A stretch of 64,000 nucleotides of DNA from Gracilaria domingensis (GCA_022539475.1 VCMS01000246.1:20569-84568); one strand, 5' to 3'. Counted from the first letter of the stretch, positions 44,259 through 56,335 are shown. A program made the numbers and translations. The notes: generated by a model from the sequence alone, not told the origin.

Positions 44259-46691
44259 CGTTCTCAATCGACATGAGAAATAAACGAACGCATGAAATAA
44301 TACTCGACGAGCCACAGATCTGTACATAGGAGGTATATTAAACAGCACTTTATACATCGTGTCGCAGCCGAGAGAAACCTGATTTCGGAGACTTTCTGTT
44401 ATGGTGATACAAAACATTTGAAGAAAGCAGATCAACGTAGTATAAAGGGGGAAAAAGGAAAACTATAGCATCCAATGTAGTTCTTCTGTACATAGAGGGT
44501 AGGAAGTGTTCTTCACAACATAAACTTCATAGATGCTTTAGACAGCTCATTGGCTGGAACAGATGTTAGGAATATAACGGAATGAATTTGAACACATGAA
44601 GTTCCTAAATTACCTTTATTAGGCTGTGATTTTACGAATGAAAGATCTTTTTTCTTTCTAAAAGAAATATAACAATTTTCCAATCAAAATAATGAAATGA
44701 AGAGGAGTTTGGATAAAACGATTTCCTTCCCATTTCGACTACGTCTGCCATAAAAGCCGAGGAAGAGAATATCACGAATCTGTATCAGCTACTTTTTGCA
44801 CAGCACATAAGTGAAGTAATATCTCATTCTAAATCACTCGCTGCGGAGCTGGGAAATGTTGGAGGTCTTCGTTCTACAGCTAAAGCACCAATGAGATCGT
44901 GATGCTCAGAAGGATTTTGCCACCTCTCTCACTCTTTGGGGGCAGTAAAACGTAAACGTACTTTTCGAAACTAGGTAAGTAACTAGAGTTCAAACCACTG
45001 CTCACTAATTGTGAGGAGCTACTCCTCAGAGAAGACCTTATTCTGGGCACTGAGGAAAAAAGAAATACCTTCCCTTCGAGATCATACGGAGGAAAATATC
45101 TCTTGCAATTCTACGCAACCTCATCAAGGTATAATAAAAATTCTAATAAGAGGGTTTCAAACTTGCTTTAGTTCGATGAATTTGGTAAAAGACTGGTGAA
45201 GAGAATAATTATGTTTATGGGATCATGGCAATTACTTCATTTCTTCACAGACATGTTTTATGGAAACAATCAAAAACGAAAGAATCTTTCTCCTTGATAC
45301 AAATAAATATCTTTCAATTTTTGTTTTAAATATCGGAGTGTTTTAAATTCTTGGCGGTTGCAAAGAGAAGAACGAGAGTTGATGGCATACTGAATACCTC
45401 AAATTAGATAAAAGCATGTGAAATCTCTCGTGCAAAGTTCTGTCATAAAAAGGTCATTTATCATATGGTTCGTATGGCCTTTCCATCATATTATTCAGGT
45501 AATTTGACCTAATTGAAGTTCTAAAAAGTGTGCATTTAATAGTTTTACACTATGCATTGACTTAAACAAAACATAAAGACGCACACCTTGGTACACCAGG
45601 CAAACCTTGATTTGAGATTGCTTGAGTTTGATTTAAATGCGGTTGCGATAATTTTTGCTTTGTCTGCACCGTAAAGCAATTGATGCATCTTCCGTAGAAT
45701 GTATTCTACAGGTAACCAGTGTAACCCGAATAGAGGAGAACATATTTATTTTACGAAAATGTTGCTCAAATAAAAATCGATATCATCTCTGGAAGCGAAG
45801 TCGTTTACGCTCAGCTCGCGGCATAAACTAGAGTTATACTGATCCAAATGCGTCATAATTTATAAATATAGATACTAATTGACTGTTAATATCTCTCTAG
45901 AGCTCCAAGATGCAAATTTCAGTTGGAAGGAGAGAATTATGAGCTTCTCAGTTGCTCATACGCTGCAAGGGAATTAGATGACAAAGAAATATATGAATTG
46001 AGAAAGCCTTGTGTACTGTACCTGGCTCGTCTTGGAGAGTATCTGGCGTTTTTATCCACTTCGTTTCAATTGTATACGATTTTAAGTTCTCGTTGGCTTT
46101 CTCATACTCAGACAGACAAGTTGGTACGCCAGGGATGCTCAAAAGATGCGCGGTGCAATTTCAATTTTCTGTCAGTAAGTTCCGTGCTGGGGTACTCTAT
46201 ATACGTGCAGAACATGTGCAAAATATACAGAAAGATGCACGTCTGACACGGCTAAAAGATGCTTTTTGATGAGCAGTTGATGTTTAATAGATATCCACAT
46301 TATGTCCTAGCGATTTGCTAAGAAATGCGAACCAGATGGTCTTTAGACATCACGGACGGAATAAAGCCTAAATGATACCCTGGAAATATTCTCTGTTGCT
46401 TCAAATTGGGCCAATGAAAAGTTTTGATTGCTTCGGATCTAACCAATAAGAAATCATACAGTTTCCTTTATTTGCACTCTTGCTGCACATGCTTGAAATG
46501 GGTTTTAGATTTGCATTCACTTAATGACGGTCACGAATTAACTCTCCGCGCTAGTTGTCACGAGTACCATCAAACGTGTGACATCATTTTCGGGCATACA
46601 TCATCTCGTCCTAAAGTTTCTATCAGCATCCGACGTTTTTTCCCCAACAGAATGGTACCCAGATTGACTACACTTTCCCCGTACTCATCCT
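44259..46691. other. AT-rich intergenic region
   Basis: About 2.4 kb with only short open frames (for example plus 45923-46246) and no recognised motif. Near 46080-46330 words such as GATGCTC, AAAGATGC and GATATCC recall the short-word patches elsewhere. Confidence 0.4.
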
Positions 46692-48265
46692 TCACCGCAA
46701 ACCCCCCAACAACATTCGGGCCTCATATGAACTGCATAAGTAGTGGTGCATGGGGTCCAAAATCGTGCGGCTCTCGTCGTAATCCATGTATCCTACGAGT
46801 CTCTTGACGTCTGATATGTCTTTCAAACTTTTTCGAGTGTTCTGAAGCAATGTTCGAAGATGGTCGCCTTGGATATACGTATATGGGAGTGTAGTGTTCG
46901 TATCAAGACACAGACCACATAGCCAGTTGCAGCAAATGAGTCGTAAATGTTTGTGATGCACCAGCTGCTCATCTGGGCTCTGATATGACACTTTGGCTTC
47001 CCGCATCGCGTCGCTACAGCCGTAAAAGACTTTGAAGGGCTTCACGGAGGATTGTGATTGCTGCGAAGAAGTAGAATCTTCCGGTTCAAAGTGTGCTGCG
47101 ATCCAACATCTTTGTCTTGCCATCTGTATATCCTGTCTTCTGCGCCGCTGCAGATCTGCATGAGTTTCTAATTTCTACGTGGTGCTGTTGTCTGAAATTA
47201 TCATAAAAGTAAACATCTCCAGTTGAGTAATATGAATATCGTAGCATGTTTTTGGAAGCAGTGCTATTGTGTATTCTTCAAAATTTCGCCCTTCTTTCAG
47301 CCCCATCATCCAATTTTCTCGTTCCATGAAAACATAACTTCGTGCCCAACTCCTCTGCTGATTGCACATTTCCAGAGTCATCAAAGGGAAAACTGTTGCC
47401 TTGACCTAGGGAATCAGTGGATCGAAGGGAACTGTGCCCCGAAAACTGAGAACCCAAAACTTCCGGGGCTGCCGAAGCACAAGCTGTTGATTTCATTTCA
47501 ATCCCACGGCCAACACGCAGGATGAACAGGGCAAAAATATTCTCTGTTTTGTGGAAAAGGTTCGTTTTCAGTCGCTTAAAGATCTCCTGATATTTTCCAT
47601 CGCACCCGCCACTCGAACAACCATAAGTTGTGATACATTTGGTAGTGGCTCACACTCTTGCAACATTTGCTGAAGGTGCAAAATGGCATGGCTTTTCGGT
47701 GTGAGACAAAAGGAATGTGAGTCGTTTGCATGGGACACTTGCGAGAACAGAAAGCGTATCTGAGTCAGCCATTCATTCAAACGATGAACGTCGCTTCTCT
47801 TGGGCTTCGTGTCAAACAAAAAATTTGCCACTTTGGACGTTAATGACCATAACGTAGTTACTCTTTCGTCAACTGCTTGTGTACTGAACAAGATGACGCC
47901 GTAGTATATTGCGAAGTTCAGGTAGTCTTCGGCTTTGTATGCTCCGATGTATGCAAAATACTCAGGGGCTCTGCCCCAAGTAGAAGGAATTCCACTGAAC
48001 CACAATGCAAGAGACTCTTTGATCTGTGCCATGTTTTCCTCTCTGATCACATAAGGTCTCCTCAACGTTGCACACTTAGGATGAAATCTTACACACAAAT
48101 TGATCAAATGTCTGACCCATCTCTGTAGCAAAAGATGCATTGGATGATAGGGGGAACATTCAGCAATGTCAAGAGACATTCTGGCAAAAGCTGTTTTCTT
48201 CTTGATTACTGAACTCCTCGTGATCCTCTCCTTCTGTTTATTATTCTGTGCCTCTTCCGACATTT
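46692..48265 (-). pseudogene. EnSpm/CACTA transposase, truncated copy 3
   Basis: Begins abruptly at 48263 inside the transposase with VIKKKTAFARMSLDIAECSP and PYHPMHLLLQRWVRHLINLC, equivalent to copy 1 IKGKTYIAKLSLDVMKGSPY. It continues WGRAPEYFAYIGAYKAEDYL and LHLQQMLQECEPLPNVSQLM. The Glu expected after this block is Val (MVVRVAG against VMERVAG in copy 1), so a catalytic residue is lost. The C-terminal module follows in a second frame (47123-46692): ARQRCWIAAHFEPEDS, KVFYGCSDAMREAKVSYQSP and SLKDISDVKRLVGYMDYDES, matching both other copies. The N-terminal half with the two Asp residues is missing. A broken relic; ORF-A and ORF-C were not found nearby. Confidence 0.75.
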
Positions 48266-48875
48266 CACACAGTGCCTACTGTCTTCTGTGATGTTTTCAG
48301 ATTTTGGCACTACATCGCAGTGTAATTCTTTGGAAGATGTTGTGCAGAGTAACGTACAGATTGACGTGTTTGAACTAATGTACAAATATGATCCTCTGCT
48401 AACATCCATAAATAGTTCCCAGCCCCTGGTGCTCTTCAGGCCTTGTTGTGACGCCTGCAGCAGGGGCGTCAGTGCTTGTTCTCGGAAGTGGAAAAGTGAG
48501 TGCTAGTTGTAGAATAGTTGCTAGTTTAGGCCCTGAAATGAGCGGGCGAGGGGATAGGCCGCGCTGGCACTCAAAAAATTAACAAATTTTGGAATTATAT
48601 GATCCACTTTACGTAGTTTTTTCTTCAGTTCCTCTAGTTTTTTAGCATGTTTCGTTTGCCTCCAACCAGAACCGCATACTTCTCCAGGAACCTCTTCGTT
48701 TATTTCACTTGCGCTAGTTTTCCTACCCGTTCCATTCAGGGACACAGTGCACATCCCGACAACCTTCCCCGCCACACCCGTCCCATGCAACACGCAAGAA
48801 GCTCCAGTGATCCTCAAACCAACTGAAGCACACATCAAAACACTTTACTCATCATGCTTTTCAGTCTGCGTATCC
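48266..48875. other. Unassigned stretch
   Basis: Holds only short frames. A minus frame 48409-48206 ends with HCVKCRKRHRIINRRR, which may be a remnant of the zinc region of EnSpm copy 3. Nothing else is supported. Confidence 0.3.
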
Positions 48876-49676
48876 TCAAACGTTATCTCGTAAAAGTTTT
48901 GTGCGCAGCTCTGCCCGTTCTCCTTCTCCCATCTCGCTCCCATACGACTTTCCACCCCCCCACTCTTTTCTCGTCCTGCCTCTCCAGAGTCCTCTTCGAC
49001 AGCAGCGCCCTTTCGTCCTTTTCAACCTCCTCCCCCTCCCCTCCTCCTCATCACCATCAACATCTCTCTTGTTCCATCTACAACTCTTCGGCGTCACCAA
49101 CAAACCTTCCCTACCACCTCCAGCCGCCCCCTTCAAGAAACCCTTCATGTCCATCACCTGTCGCTTCAGCGCCTTCAAGACTTCCACCGTCCCCTTCAAC
49201 TTCCTGTTCTTCTCAATGACATCAGCAACCTCCTTCGCCATACACTCTATCATCCCCTCACCATGCTTCTTCATCTCCAACCTCACCACCTTCAACCCTC
49301 CTCGCACGGTACATATCACCTCCAGCGATACTTCATCCTCAGAAACGCTCAGCACAGCACCTCCCATCTCTACCACCTTATTCCTCAGAAAGTCATCCAC
49401 ATCCTCCTTCACCCCAATCCCCATCAGCTTCATACGCTGCTTCATCTTCTCCGCAAACCCCTTCGGCGGCGTTGCTCCCTCCCCACTCTCACTCCCCATC
49501 TCCAACCCAATCTCCAGCTGGCTCAAGTGCACTGCCCTCTTCTTTCCCCCCGCCTCAGCCTCCCCGATGTCCTCTTCCGCAGGCGTCCCCCGTATCTCCT
49601 TCACCACCTCCTTCTTCTCGGGCAGCGCCAAGAGCCCCTCGTCTTTTACATACCCATTCGACATTACGCAGTACAA
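48876..49676 (-). CDS. Hypothetical Lys/Glu-rich coiled-coil protein
   Basis: A 266-codon open frame with charged, helical sequence such as FAEKMKQRMKLMGIGVKEDV, ECMAKEVADVIEKNRKLKGT and VEVLKALKRQVMDMKGFLKG, followed by a basic, Gly-rich tail. No known domain. On the opposite strand a 315-codon Ser/Pro-rich frame overlaps; I take it as a shadow because the minus reading gives ordinary globular and coiled-coil composition. The upstream minus frame 49873-49691 (EYPPGSELAPKRDESI) is one base out of phase and could be a 5' exon or a relic. The long open frame, heptad-like helices and nearby convergent decay leave open whether it is a host gene or a transposon accessory protein. Confidence 0.45.
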   Translation of the reverse strand: MYCVMSNGYVKDEGLLALPEKKEVVKEIRGTPAEEDIGEAEAGGKKRAVHLSQLEIGLEMGSESGEGATPPKGFAEKMKQRMKLMGIGVKEDVDDFLRNKVVEMGGAVLSVSEDEVSLEVICTVRGGLKVVRLEMKKHGEGMIECMAKEVADVIEKNRKLKGTVEVLKALKRQVMDMKGFLKGAAGGGREGLLVTPKSCRWNKRDVDGDEEEGRGRRLKRTKGRCCRRGLWRGRTRKEWGGGKSYGSEMGEGERAELRTKLLRDNV

Positions 49677-50662
49677 GAATGCGCGCGTTCTTAGACAAAA
49701 TACAAGAGCGCGGATTGTGCCACGGAAGAGAACGCGATTCCAACGCCCACGATCCGGACCCCCGCACAGCCCACGCGCCTGCCCTTTTCGTCGGAAATAC
49801 TTTCATCTCGTTTTGGCGCCAACTCACTCCCTGGTGGATACTCAATAACCATCCAATGACCATCGGTACGCATCGAAACCCCTCAACGTGTACCACTTCG
49901 CTCCAAACCATACTTCTTTATCTTCAATATGGTTCACTAGTCCTGATTGCAAAGTAGTATGAAAACTACACTACAAGTACTTTTCTCTCAGGAAGGGAGA
50001 AAACTACACGACAGGTAACTTTCTCTCCTGACGAAGGCCAAACTCTTTGACGGCCAACGCTCGAACCATACGGTACTCATCTAAATCGTCACAGCTTGAC
50101 AAAACAACCAAAAAATAAATCCACAGAAGCCTCTTATATCCCCGAACATCTTTCCTTCTTCAAACTCCACCAGTTCGATCTTAAGCAAACCTCTCTCTCA
50201 GTCACACCCTTCAATAAAAAAAGATGTTTACTAAAACGTATCCTTTCTAGCATATAACCTTTACAAACTTACAAAGCCACGGCGCTCTCTTCCGTTCCCA
50301 GCAAAAAGCCCTTCTCACACATTTCTTACTAACGTTTTTTCTTGTAGCTGAGCAACCGAATACTTTATAATTAGAACAGAAAAAACAGTTTTTCCCAGCG
50401 CTGGAGGTACCGCATGGCTGATACGATTCCGTAAACCCTCCGAAAATGAATCGCTCAACAATTACGCACTCAGAATGGGAACAAATCTCTGGAAGAACGT
50501 GTTCACCACCTTTCCTATCCCGTTCATGAACAATATTAGCTTCAATGTGCTCCTTCCGCTCTCCAAAACTATGTGAAACACATTGGCCGCTGTTCGCTTC
50601 TCTTGCGGCAAATCCACAACATGATTCGAAACATTCCTTGTGCTTCACAGCACAAGCCATCT
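49677..50662. other. Unassigned stretch
   Basis: Short frames on both strands. A minus frame 50672-50247 is Cys-rich but overlaps the end of the next pseudogene and shows no family motif. Confidence 0.3.
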
Positions 50663-51364
50663 CTACAGACAATAGCTACCCAGTCCGAACAGAAACCCTC
50701 CATAAGGAAATGCAATAGTGTTAAGCGTAATCGCATCTAACAGCGTTCTCCCTTCCGGAAAGAAGTGAAAACTCAGAGCATTGCAAATGTTCACAAACAA
50801 CAATCCACTTAGCGCAAACGCACCAAATGCATTCAACGACACAGCCCAAATCCCACGCCGACGTTCAGATTGAAAGTTCTCTGTCGCCACCGAGCCAAAC
50901 AACCCCTCGTGCACACATTGCAAACCATCCATAAACAACACATGCAGTAGCGACTATATTACCGCTACCGTCACGACCCTCCATGCATACGCGCTCACAA
51001 AACCGTCCTCCGACATAAGCACATGCACAAGTGCCGGTTTTATCATTCTATACAACAGAAAAAGAGCAAGCATCTACAACGCACAATACAGCAACAACGA
51101 ATCCTCACAAATCTGGCCACCCAGTCGCCTCAGGCACCCATGCTTCTCCCTTTCATGCGCGGAACGAAGGCATCTTGTGAAATGCACCTTACCAGACAAA
51201 ACTCGATAAAATTCTGGACCCTCCAACAACATTTCTTCACTATCAACATGCTCTGAAATGAGCTTGCACAATTCACTCATCTCTTTTGCCAACGCCCAGT
51301 TTCGTACGTCCGTTTCCAATCCTGTCAACTGCCCCCTTCCTGTTACTCTGTGAAACGTTAGCAA
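50663..51364 (-). pseudogene. Membrane-protein pseudogene with two in-frame stops
   Basis: One minus frame stays in phase from 51364 to 50663, broken only by stops at about 51074 and 50957. It encodes a soluble start (GLETDVRNWALAKEMSELCK, SEEMLLEGPEFYRVLSGKVH), then hydrophobic segments LALFLLYRMIKPALVHVLM, YAWRVVTVAVI, SLLHVLFMDGLQCVHEGLFG, FGAFALSGLLFVNICNALSF and ITLNTIAFPYGGFLFGLGSY. Four or so membrane helices are likely. Two isolated nonsense codons in an otherwise open frame of 234 codons point to a recently lost gene, or to an undetected intron. No family recognised. Confidence 0.45.
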
Positions 51365-52240
51365 TAAATCTCTGTGGAATTTAAATTAATTTTTATCACG
51401 GTACAACAGAAGCTGCACCTTAAATTCTTCCGTTTTAATAGTAGACGGGAACTGTCACCGGCCACACCGAGATAGAGATACGTGTAGTAGATATCGTGCG
51501 AATCACAATTGTTTACGTTGACGATGGTCCTTCGTCCCAGAATCGACACGTGGGTGAACCATTTTCATTGGAAGTTTCTGTGCTGATATTCTGAAGTATA
51601 CATAAAATTTTGGTCGTTGTCGCTCGTCATCACCACCTATTTTACATTACCGTCCGTCAAACGTGGCTCAAGTGGCTTCTGGAACCAGTAATCTTTCCAT
51701 ACGATCCCAATACGAGAAGATCTCGGCATCATGAAAGTCATAAAAGGAATTGAATTTGTCGAGACCTTCTGAGCTTGAACTCCAGAGAAAATGGTGCCCG
51801 TGAACACACAGAACGTTGAACAGCATGGGAAACGGGATATGAATTGTCTTCTTCCTTAGGCATCAGTCTTGTAGGATGCTTTTAAGGATTTCGCCGCTTT
51901 TGTTGCCGTGGCTAAGATCATACCGACTTTGGGCTCTACACATTCGTCATAAAACAGTTTTTGAAGTCTCCATGTCGCAAACTCCAGACGAATTGCAAGT
52001 TCTCAACGCGGCAATCAAGGTAACGAAGCTTCTTCATTGAGATCCAGAAAGAATAGCAGTTTGGAGTTTCTCGCCTTCCATAATGACAAAAAGCAGCAAA
52101 TACCGCAAAACATCTGGGACCGGACTTTTCTGGAAGAATCTGCTCGCAGATAACTCGCCGATGAGAAGCTAGCGCGAACATGCACTATAAAAAGATGGGA
52201 GTCCATACCAGCAAGAGCAAGAATCAAATTATTACATACA
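51365..52240. other. Intergenic, nothing recognised
   Basis: Short minus-strand frames (52266-51936) overlap the start of the next gene and show no motif. This region would contain the promoter of the plus-strand zinc-ribbon ORF; ACTATAAAAAG at 52184 is a possible TATA-type element 57 bases before its ATG. Confidence 0.35.
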
Positions 52241-52822
52241 GTGTGTAACGCCGAAGGAGAATTCACGTACTTCGATCGAGATAGTGGCTACACAGTTTTC
52301 ACGTTCTATGCACATCTCAAACGAGGAAACGTTTGCGCCGTAAAAGCCACACCAGACGGTTCTAAAGGAACTCATCGTTGCTGCCATTGTCCATACACAG
52401 ATGAAAGACGCATCGAAATCACGAAAATTGAAGCGCTAAAGAAGCGGATACCTGTCATTGACTGTGTATGCGCACGACTGAGCGAAGAATACGATTCTAG
52501 GCAATTCTTTCAACTTTCAAAAGATCATGTTCAAGAAAGTGGTGTCTCGGAACAAGTATCGGCAAAACTCGGGAACAACTTCGGAGCATTTGCTTCGAAT
52601 CCACTCTCGAAACGAGTTCAGATTAAGATACCCGAAGGTGGAAGTTACGCATACGAAGAAAGTCGGGATGTCAAACTAGTTACGTGCAAGAGATGTAATG
52701 GGTATACGTTCTTGATTGCTTCAGAATTTCAGAAATGCCCGCAGTGCCAAGCACGTGGGTACCACCCTTGCATGAATTGTACCGCATTCCGCCCACCACA
52801 GCGAAAGTCATTCTTTTCGTGA
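52241..52822 (+). CDS. Hypothetical zinc-ribbon protein
   Basis: A 193-codon intact frame starting with ATG (MCNAEGEFTYFDRDSGYTVF). It holds an N-terminal HRCCHCPYTDERRIE cluster (residues 46-60) and near the C-terminus a double Cys arrangement: CKRC, 12 residues, CPQC, 9 residues, CMNC (about 149-180). That spacing is typical of a zinc ribbon with an extra CxxC pair. No transmembrane segment. No known family is recognised; role could be nucleic-acid or protein binding. ACTATAAAAAG lies 57 bases upstream. The C-terminus is basic (RPPQRKSFFS). Lack of decay marks it out from its neighbours. Confidence 0.55.
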   Translation: MCNAEGEFTYFDRDSGYTVFTFYAHLKRGNVCAVKATPDGSKGTHRCCHCPYTDERRIEITKIEALKKRIPVIDCVCARLSEEYDSRQFFQLSKDHVQESGVSEQVSAKLGNNFGAFASNPLSKRVQIKIPEGGSYAYEESRDVKLVTCKRCNGYTFLIASEFQKCPQCQARGYHPCMNCTAFRPPQRKSFFS

Positions 52823-53236
52823 TACAATTTTCGTACTGGGGTTTCCCAACGAGAACCTATCGCGCATTGTCATTCCTATCCACCTCCGATCTTTCATACC
52901 TTTCAAGTTTGTGAAAACTAATACGTGGCAAGAACGAAAGCAAAAGATGAAAACGAAACAGAAAGAAAAAAAGGGAGGTCAGTTTATGTGATACAGCGCC
53001 CAACCACGGCGACAAAACTACAAGGCCAACTGTAGCACATGAAAAGCGTACCAAAAATTCGGTCGTAACGCGACATTTTTCACAATCTTCAGATAATTGG
53101 GCCGTTGTCTTTCAAAGTCTGTGATTGCGAGCAGCTGCAGCTCCATTCAAGGCAGAGATGAGCGCCTCGACGTTGATGTAAAGTTCCTGCACCATTGTTC
53201 TCCATCTTTAGAAATCAGAGCACAAGATCGGGAAGA
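52823..53236. other. Spacer between two ORFs
   Basis: About 0.4 kb between the plus-strand zinc-ribbon ORF and the end of the minus-strand ORF. Nothing recognised. Confidence 0.4.
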
Positions 53237-53812
53237 TTAAAGAGATATTTCAGAACGCAAGGGCACTAAATCAGGAGGTAAGTCACACCTTTCCATGAAC
53301 GACTTATAGTTAATATGGGCACCAGTTTGTCTTCGGGATGAAACAGTATCTTTCAGATTCTTGCTGGGAAGAATGGATAAGTGTGGGTGATTTGGCTTCG
53401 TTTCAAACTTGGTGGACTCTTTAGTTGTGAGTGAGGTTGTTTTAAGTCGATGTGGTATTGATACAGAGACTGTCGCTGCTTCGCCTTCTGAGGAGCCCTT
53501 GGCATTTATGTTGGACTCAATGGATGGGGGTGATTTGTATTGCTCAGAGTTGACATCAGTAACATGGAGTTGCTGAAGGTCGACACTATGGATGAGGTCG
53601 GAAAGCTTCGAGTTCTGTGACTGCGTGTGTGGCACCCCATTGCACTCGCGATGTTTTGACTCGCCGTTTTCCTCCATAATATGAAACCAGTCAGCATCGC
53701 CATCTGTGTCTTGCAGTGAAAGGGCGCGAGACAGCGCGTTGGGTACTTGCTTGTGTGCAGCAGACTGCAGCAACATATTTCCATTGGTTCGATCAGTGAG
53801 GATTTGTTTCAA
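53237..53812 (-). CDS. Hypothetical Ser/Gln-rich protein
   Basis: A 191-codon open frame with low-complexity, polar sequence: SRALSLQDTDGDADWFHIME, NSKLSDLIHSVDLQQLHVTD and SMERCDLPPDLVP-like C-terminus. No predicted membrane segment and no known domain. The frame is open upstream of its first ATG as well, so it may be a 3' part. It converges with the zinc-ribbon ORF. A disordered regulatory protein or a transposon accessory protein are both possible. Confidence 0.35.
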   Translation of the reverse strand: MKQILTDRTNGNMLLQSAAHKQVPNALSRALSLQDTDGDADWFHIMEENGESKHRECNGVPHTQSQNSKLSDLIHSVDLQQLHVTDVNSEQYKSPPSIESNINAKGSSEGEAATVSVSIPHRLKTTSLTTKESTKFETKPNHPHLSILPSKNLKDTVSSRRQTGAHINYKSFMERCDLPPDLVPLRSEISL

Positions 53813-54089
53813 ACCCGTCGCAGCTTCATTTACATGACTATGAGTTTTTTAGGCTGAAGGAAGTTCATGTCCTTCGTTAGTCATTCGCGAGACGTAGCGA
53901 GAGTCTTCATTCGTTTTCTAGTTCTTTACTTGCGAACACGGCCAGTCGACGTGTTCATGAACCCTATTCGAATGTTTTTCTCGCGCCGGGCAGTGCTTCA
54001 CTCTATGAACAAAGGTTACTTTTTAGCCATGCAGCGCAGCAAGTCGTAGCGTTTCTTCGCGGAAAGAAGGCGAGTACGCGAGAGAGAAA
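53813..54089. other. Spacer, nothing recognised
   Basis: Short plus frame 53867-54049 without motif. Confidence 0.3.
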
Positions 54090-54540
54090 AATTGATGTCC
54101 AGACGATATACCCAAGATAACCCATGTTAGAATTACGAAACCGGAAAATGTCCATTTGATCTCCCTAAGATGTCCCTATGATATACTTAAAAACTGATGC
54201 TCAGATGATGCATGAAGTATACTCAAATGATAGCCGCCTGATACGCATATGATGTACGAAGAGATGTCCATTGGATTTTGTGATGTCCAAATGATGCAAC
54301 GTGGATTTCCGGACATCCATGGGACCTATCTTCGTGCATCATATGAATTTCTTTAGAATAGGTTTTGTACATCCAAAGTACATGTACAGGGCATCAATTA
54401 GACTCATCCAACGGGTACCGCGGCACATCATTTGGATATCCTGGATGCGCAGAAGATATCCGACTGATACACTATAGATGTCCCAAAATTTCATCCGATG
54501 TACATCCATTGCGCATCACTTTATCTCACAGGGATAGGCT
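54090..54540. repeat. Short-word repeat patch with foldback symmetry
   Basis: Left half is rich in GATGTCC (for example TGATGTCCAAATGATGC at 54280), right half in the complement (CATCATTTGGATATCC at 54425, ACATCC, GGATATCC). The halves are therefore loosely inverted. Same vocabulary as 3875-4235 and 35400-35800. Non-coding. Confidence 0.5.
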
Positions 54541-55231
54541 CGGGCGCCTTTAGTGGCATCGAATCGCAGGAGCTGCACATGTCGCAGCGGCGCAGCAATG
54601 AAGATGAGGCGGACGGCCTGGGGGTCGCGGATATCGGTACTGAGAGCTTGGGTGTGTGAGTGAGAAGTGCAAGATGATTATATAGCCGTGTACTGGTCAT
54701 CATCACCATGATGGTGAGTGCTAGAGCGCTCTCGTTGACAGCAATTGTAATTACTGGGTTTAACGCGTGTATAGGACTGGACCTTCTAAACCTTACAGTG
54801 TAGAGTCGCGCTGCTGTCGACATGTACAAGTTCAGTAAAAACGGATGGAACTTGAGCCAGCTATGATGACGCAGATCTGTGTGCCATGGGTGCCGTCGTC
54901 GCGGCGACAAACGTGTCAGCGGGAGACATTGAGATGGTAGTGGGACGTCAACACTGACCAGAGGCGAACGGAGCATGCTGCCTGTCTAGCTGCCTACCAG
55001 AATAATGGCGTGTGTGATGGGTCCCGGCGTCACGCAGCTGCAAGACGGATGCTGTAATGGCTGCAGTATCTCATCTTCAACCGACGCGAATAGCAAGCGG
55101 TGCCAATGCAGATCAGTTCGCTGATTAGCGGTGGGCGGCGCGTTTGTCGGCGCTTCTTCCCCAACTAGTGCTCGAGCTGCAACGAAACTGCCACCCAAGA
55201 TACGCGCTATCGTGCAAGCGCAAGTGATCAA
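54541..55231 (-). pseudogene. Possible decayed ORF
   Basis: One minus frame is in phase from 55231 to 54521 with a single stop near 54986. Pieces such as ITCACTIARILGGSFVAARA and NPVITIAVNESALALTIMVM are hydrophobic. The plus strand also has long frames (ITIMMVSARALSLTAIVITG), so the coding strand is uncertain and no family is recognised. Confidence 0.25.
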
Positions 55232-56310
55232 CGTGATCGTATGCGCATTGTCCCTGCGCTTCGGTGCTCAAATTATGAACATATCTAGGACCAGAAGATG
55301 GAGATGCAGAACAACTCACGAATGCCAACATGCGCACATAATAGGTCGAGACTCTTTTGTTGAACAATGCTGCCGATGCATCTGACCGGAGGGGATTCTT
55401 TAGCTGGATGACCCAAAGGTACAGAAAACGACTGCTCCTCGTTTAGCCGCCATGACCTGAATTCCGTCGCCAATCTCATGAGCTTCAACATCTTCGATGA
55501 TGCTTCAGTGCTGTCGGCGTAAAACGATGCTGTGCTGCATGATCACGGTGGTGTACTGATTTCACCTGTAGCGAGTCAGGTTGAATAGAAGACGTCACTT
55601 ATTATGCTTCGTGCCTTTGTCGCAGGCATATGCGCCTAGCTTTCTTTCGGTAGAAAAGCCTCTGTTCTACAATTATGTTGCAGTTCAGATGTTGTGTCGG
55701 AAAACCACGTAGTGCAAAACATCTGTCCTAAGCCATTTCGTGAAACTCTACCACGCTATTATGCGAATATGAGGGACACCAAAATATCCTCCGCTGTGCT
55801 CTTACACCCTCCGTGTCTTCATCTCTAGACAAGAAATACGTCTCCCAGACATATGGAAAAGGATATATATTCGAATACGGAGCCACTGTTGGTCTTTTCG
55901 ATTCGTCTGTCTCTTGCAGATGCTAGTTTTTGGCGAGGGTCGTCCAGAAATTGGCAAGGGTCGTCCAGTAAATTTTTTGAAAAAATATCGAGATCAATTA
56001 TTTCAAAATCTGCAGATAATTGCTTGGGTCGTCCAGAATCGCTGTGCAGTAAATACTGGTGGGTTTTCCACTCGTGCTAGTTCTTTAGTCGAGGGCTACC
56101 TGAACTGTATTTCGCGAAGTCTAGGTTCAGTTTCCATTAAGGTGCACATTACACGATACCTTCTGCGGAATGATACCCTGCAACGCATGGAATACTAGTG
56201 CTAGTACAGATGATGCCCATTATGAAATCATACCGTTTTATTCGTATCTATTCTTCTATCGACCGCTTTTGCTAACCACTACTTCGCTATATTACATGTA
56301 CCATTTCCCC
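55232..56310. other. Unassigned stretch with a plus-strand fragment
   Basis: A plus frame 55914-56198 reads KKYRDQLFQNLQIIAWVVQN and LVEGYLNCISRSLGSVSIKV, coding-like but without a family. It overlaps three near-copies of GGGTCGTCCAG between 55938 and 56034. Nothing else supported. Confidence 0.3.
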
Positions 56311-56335
56311 ATGATGGATCGGGTGTAGGCGCAAT

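Noticed and set aside
48901-49848. 315-codon plus-strand ORF, Ser/Pro/Thr-rich
   Set aside because: It is antisense to the Lys/Glu coiled-coil frame and its composition is what the complement of such codons produces.
54541-55231. Confident call of a membrane-protein gene
   Set aside because: Both strands give hydrophobic frames with stops; the coding strand cannot be decided.
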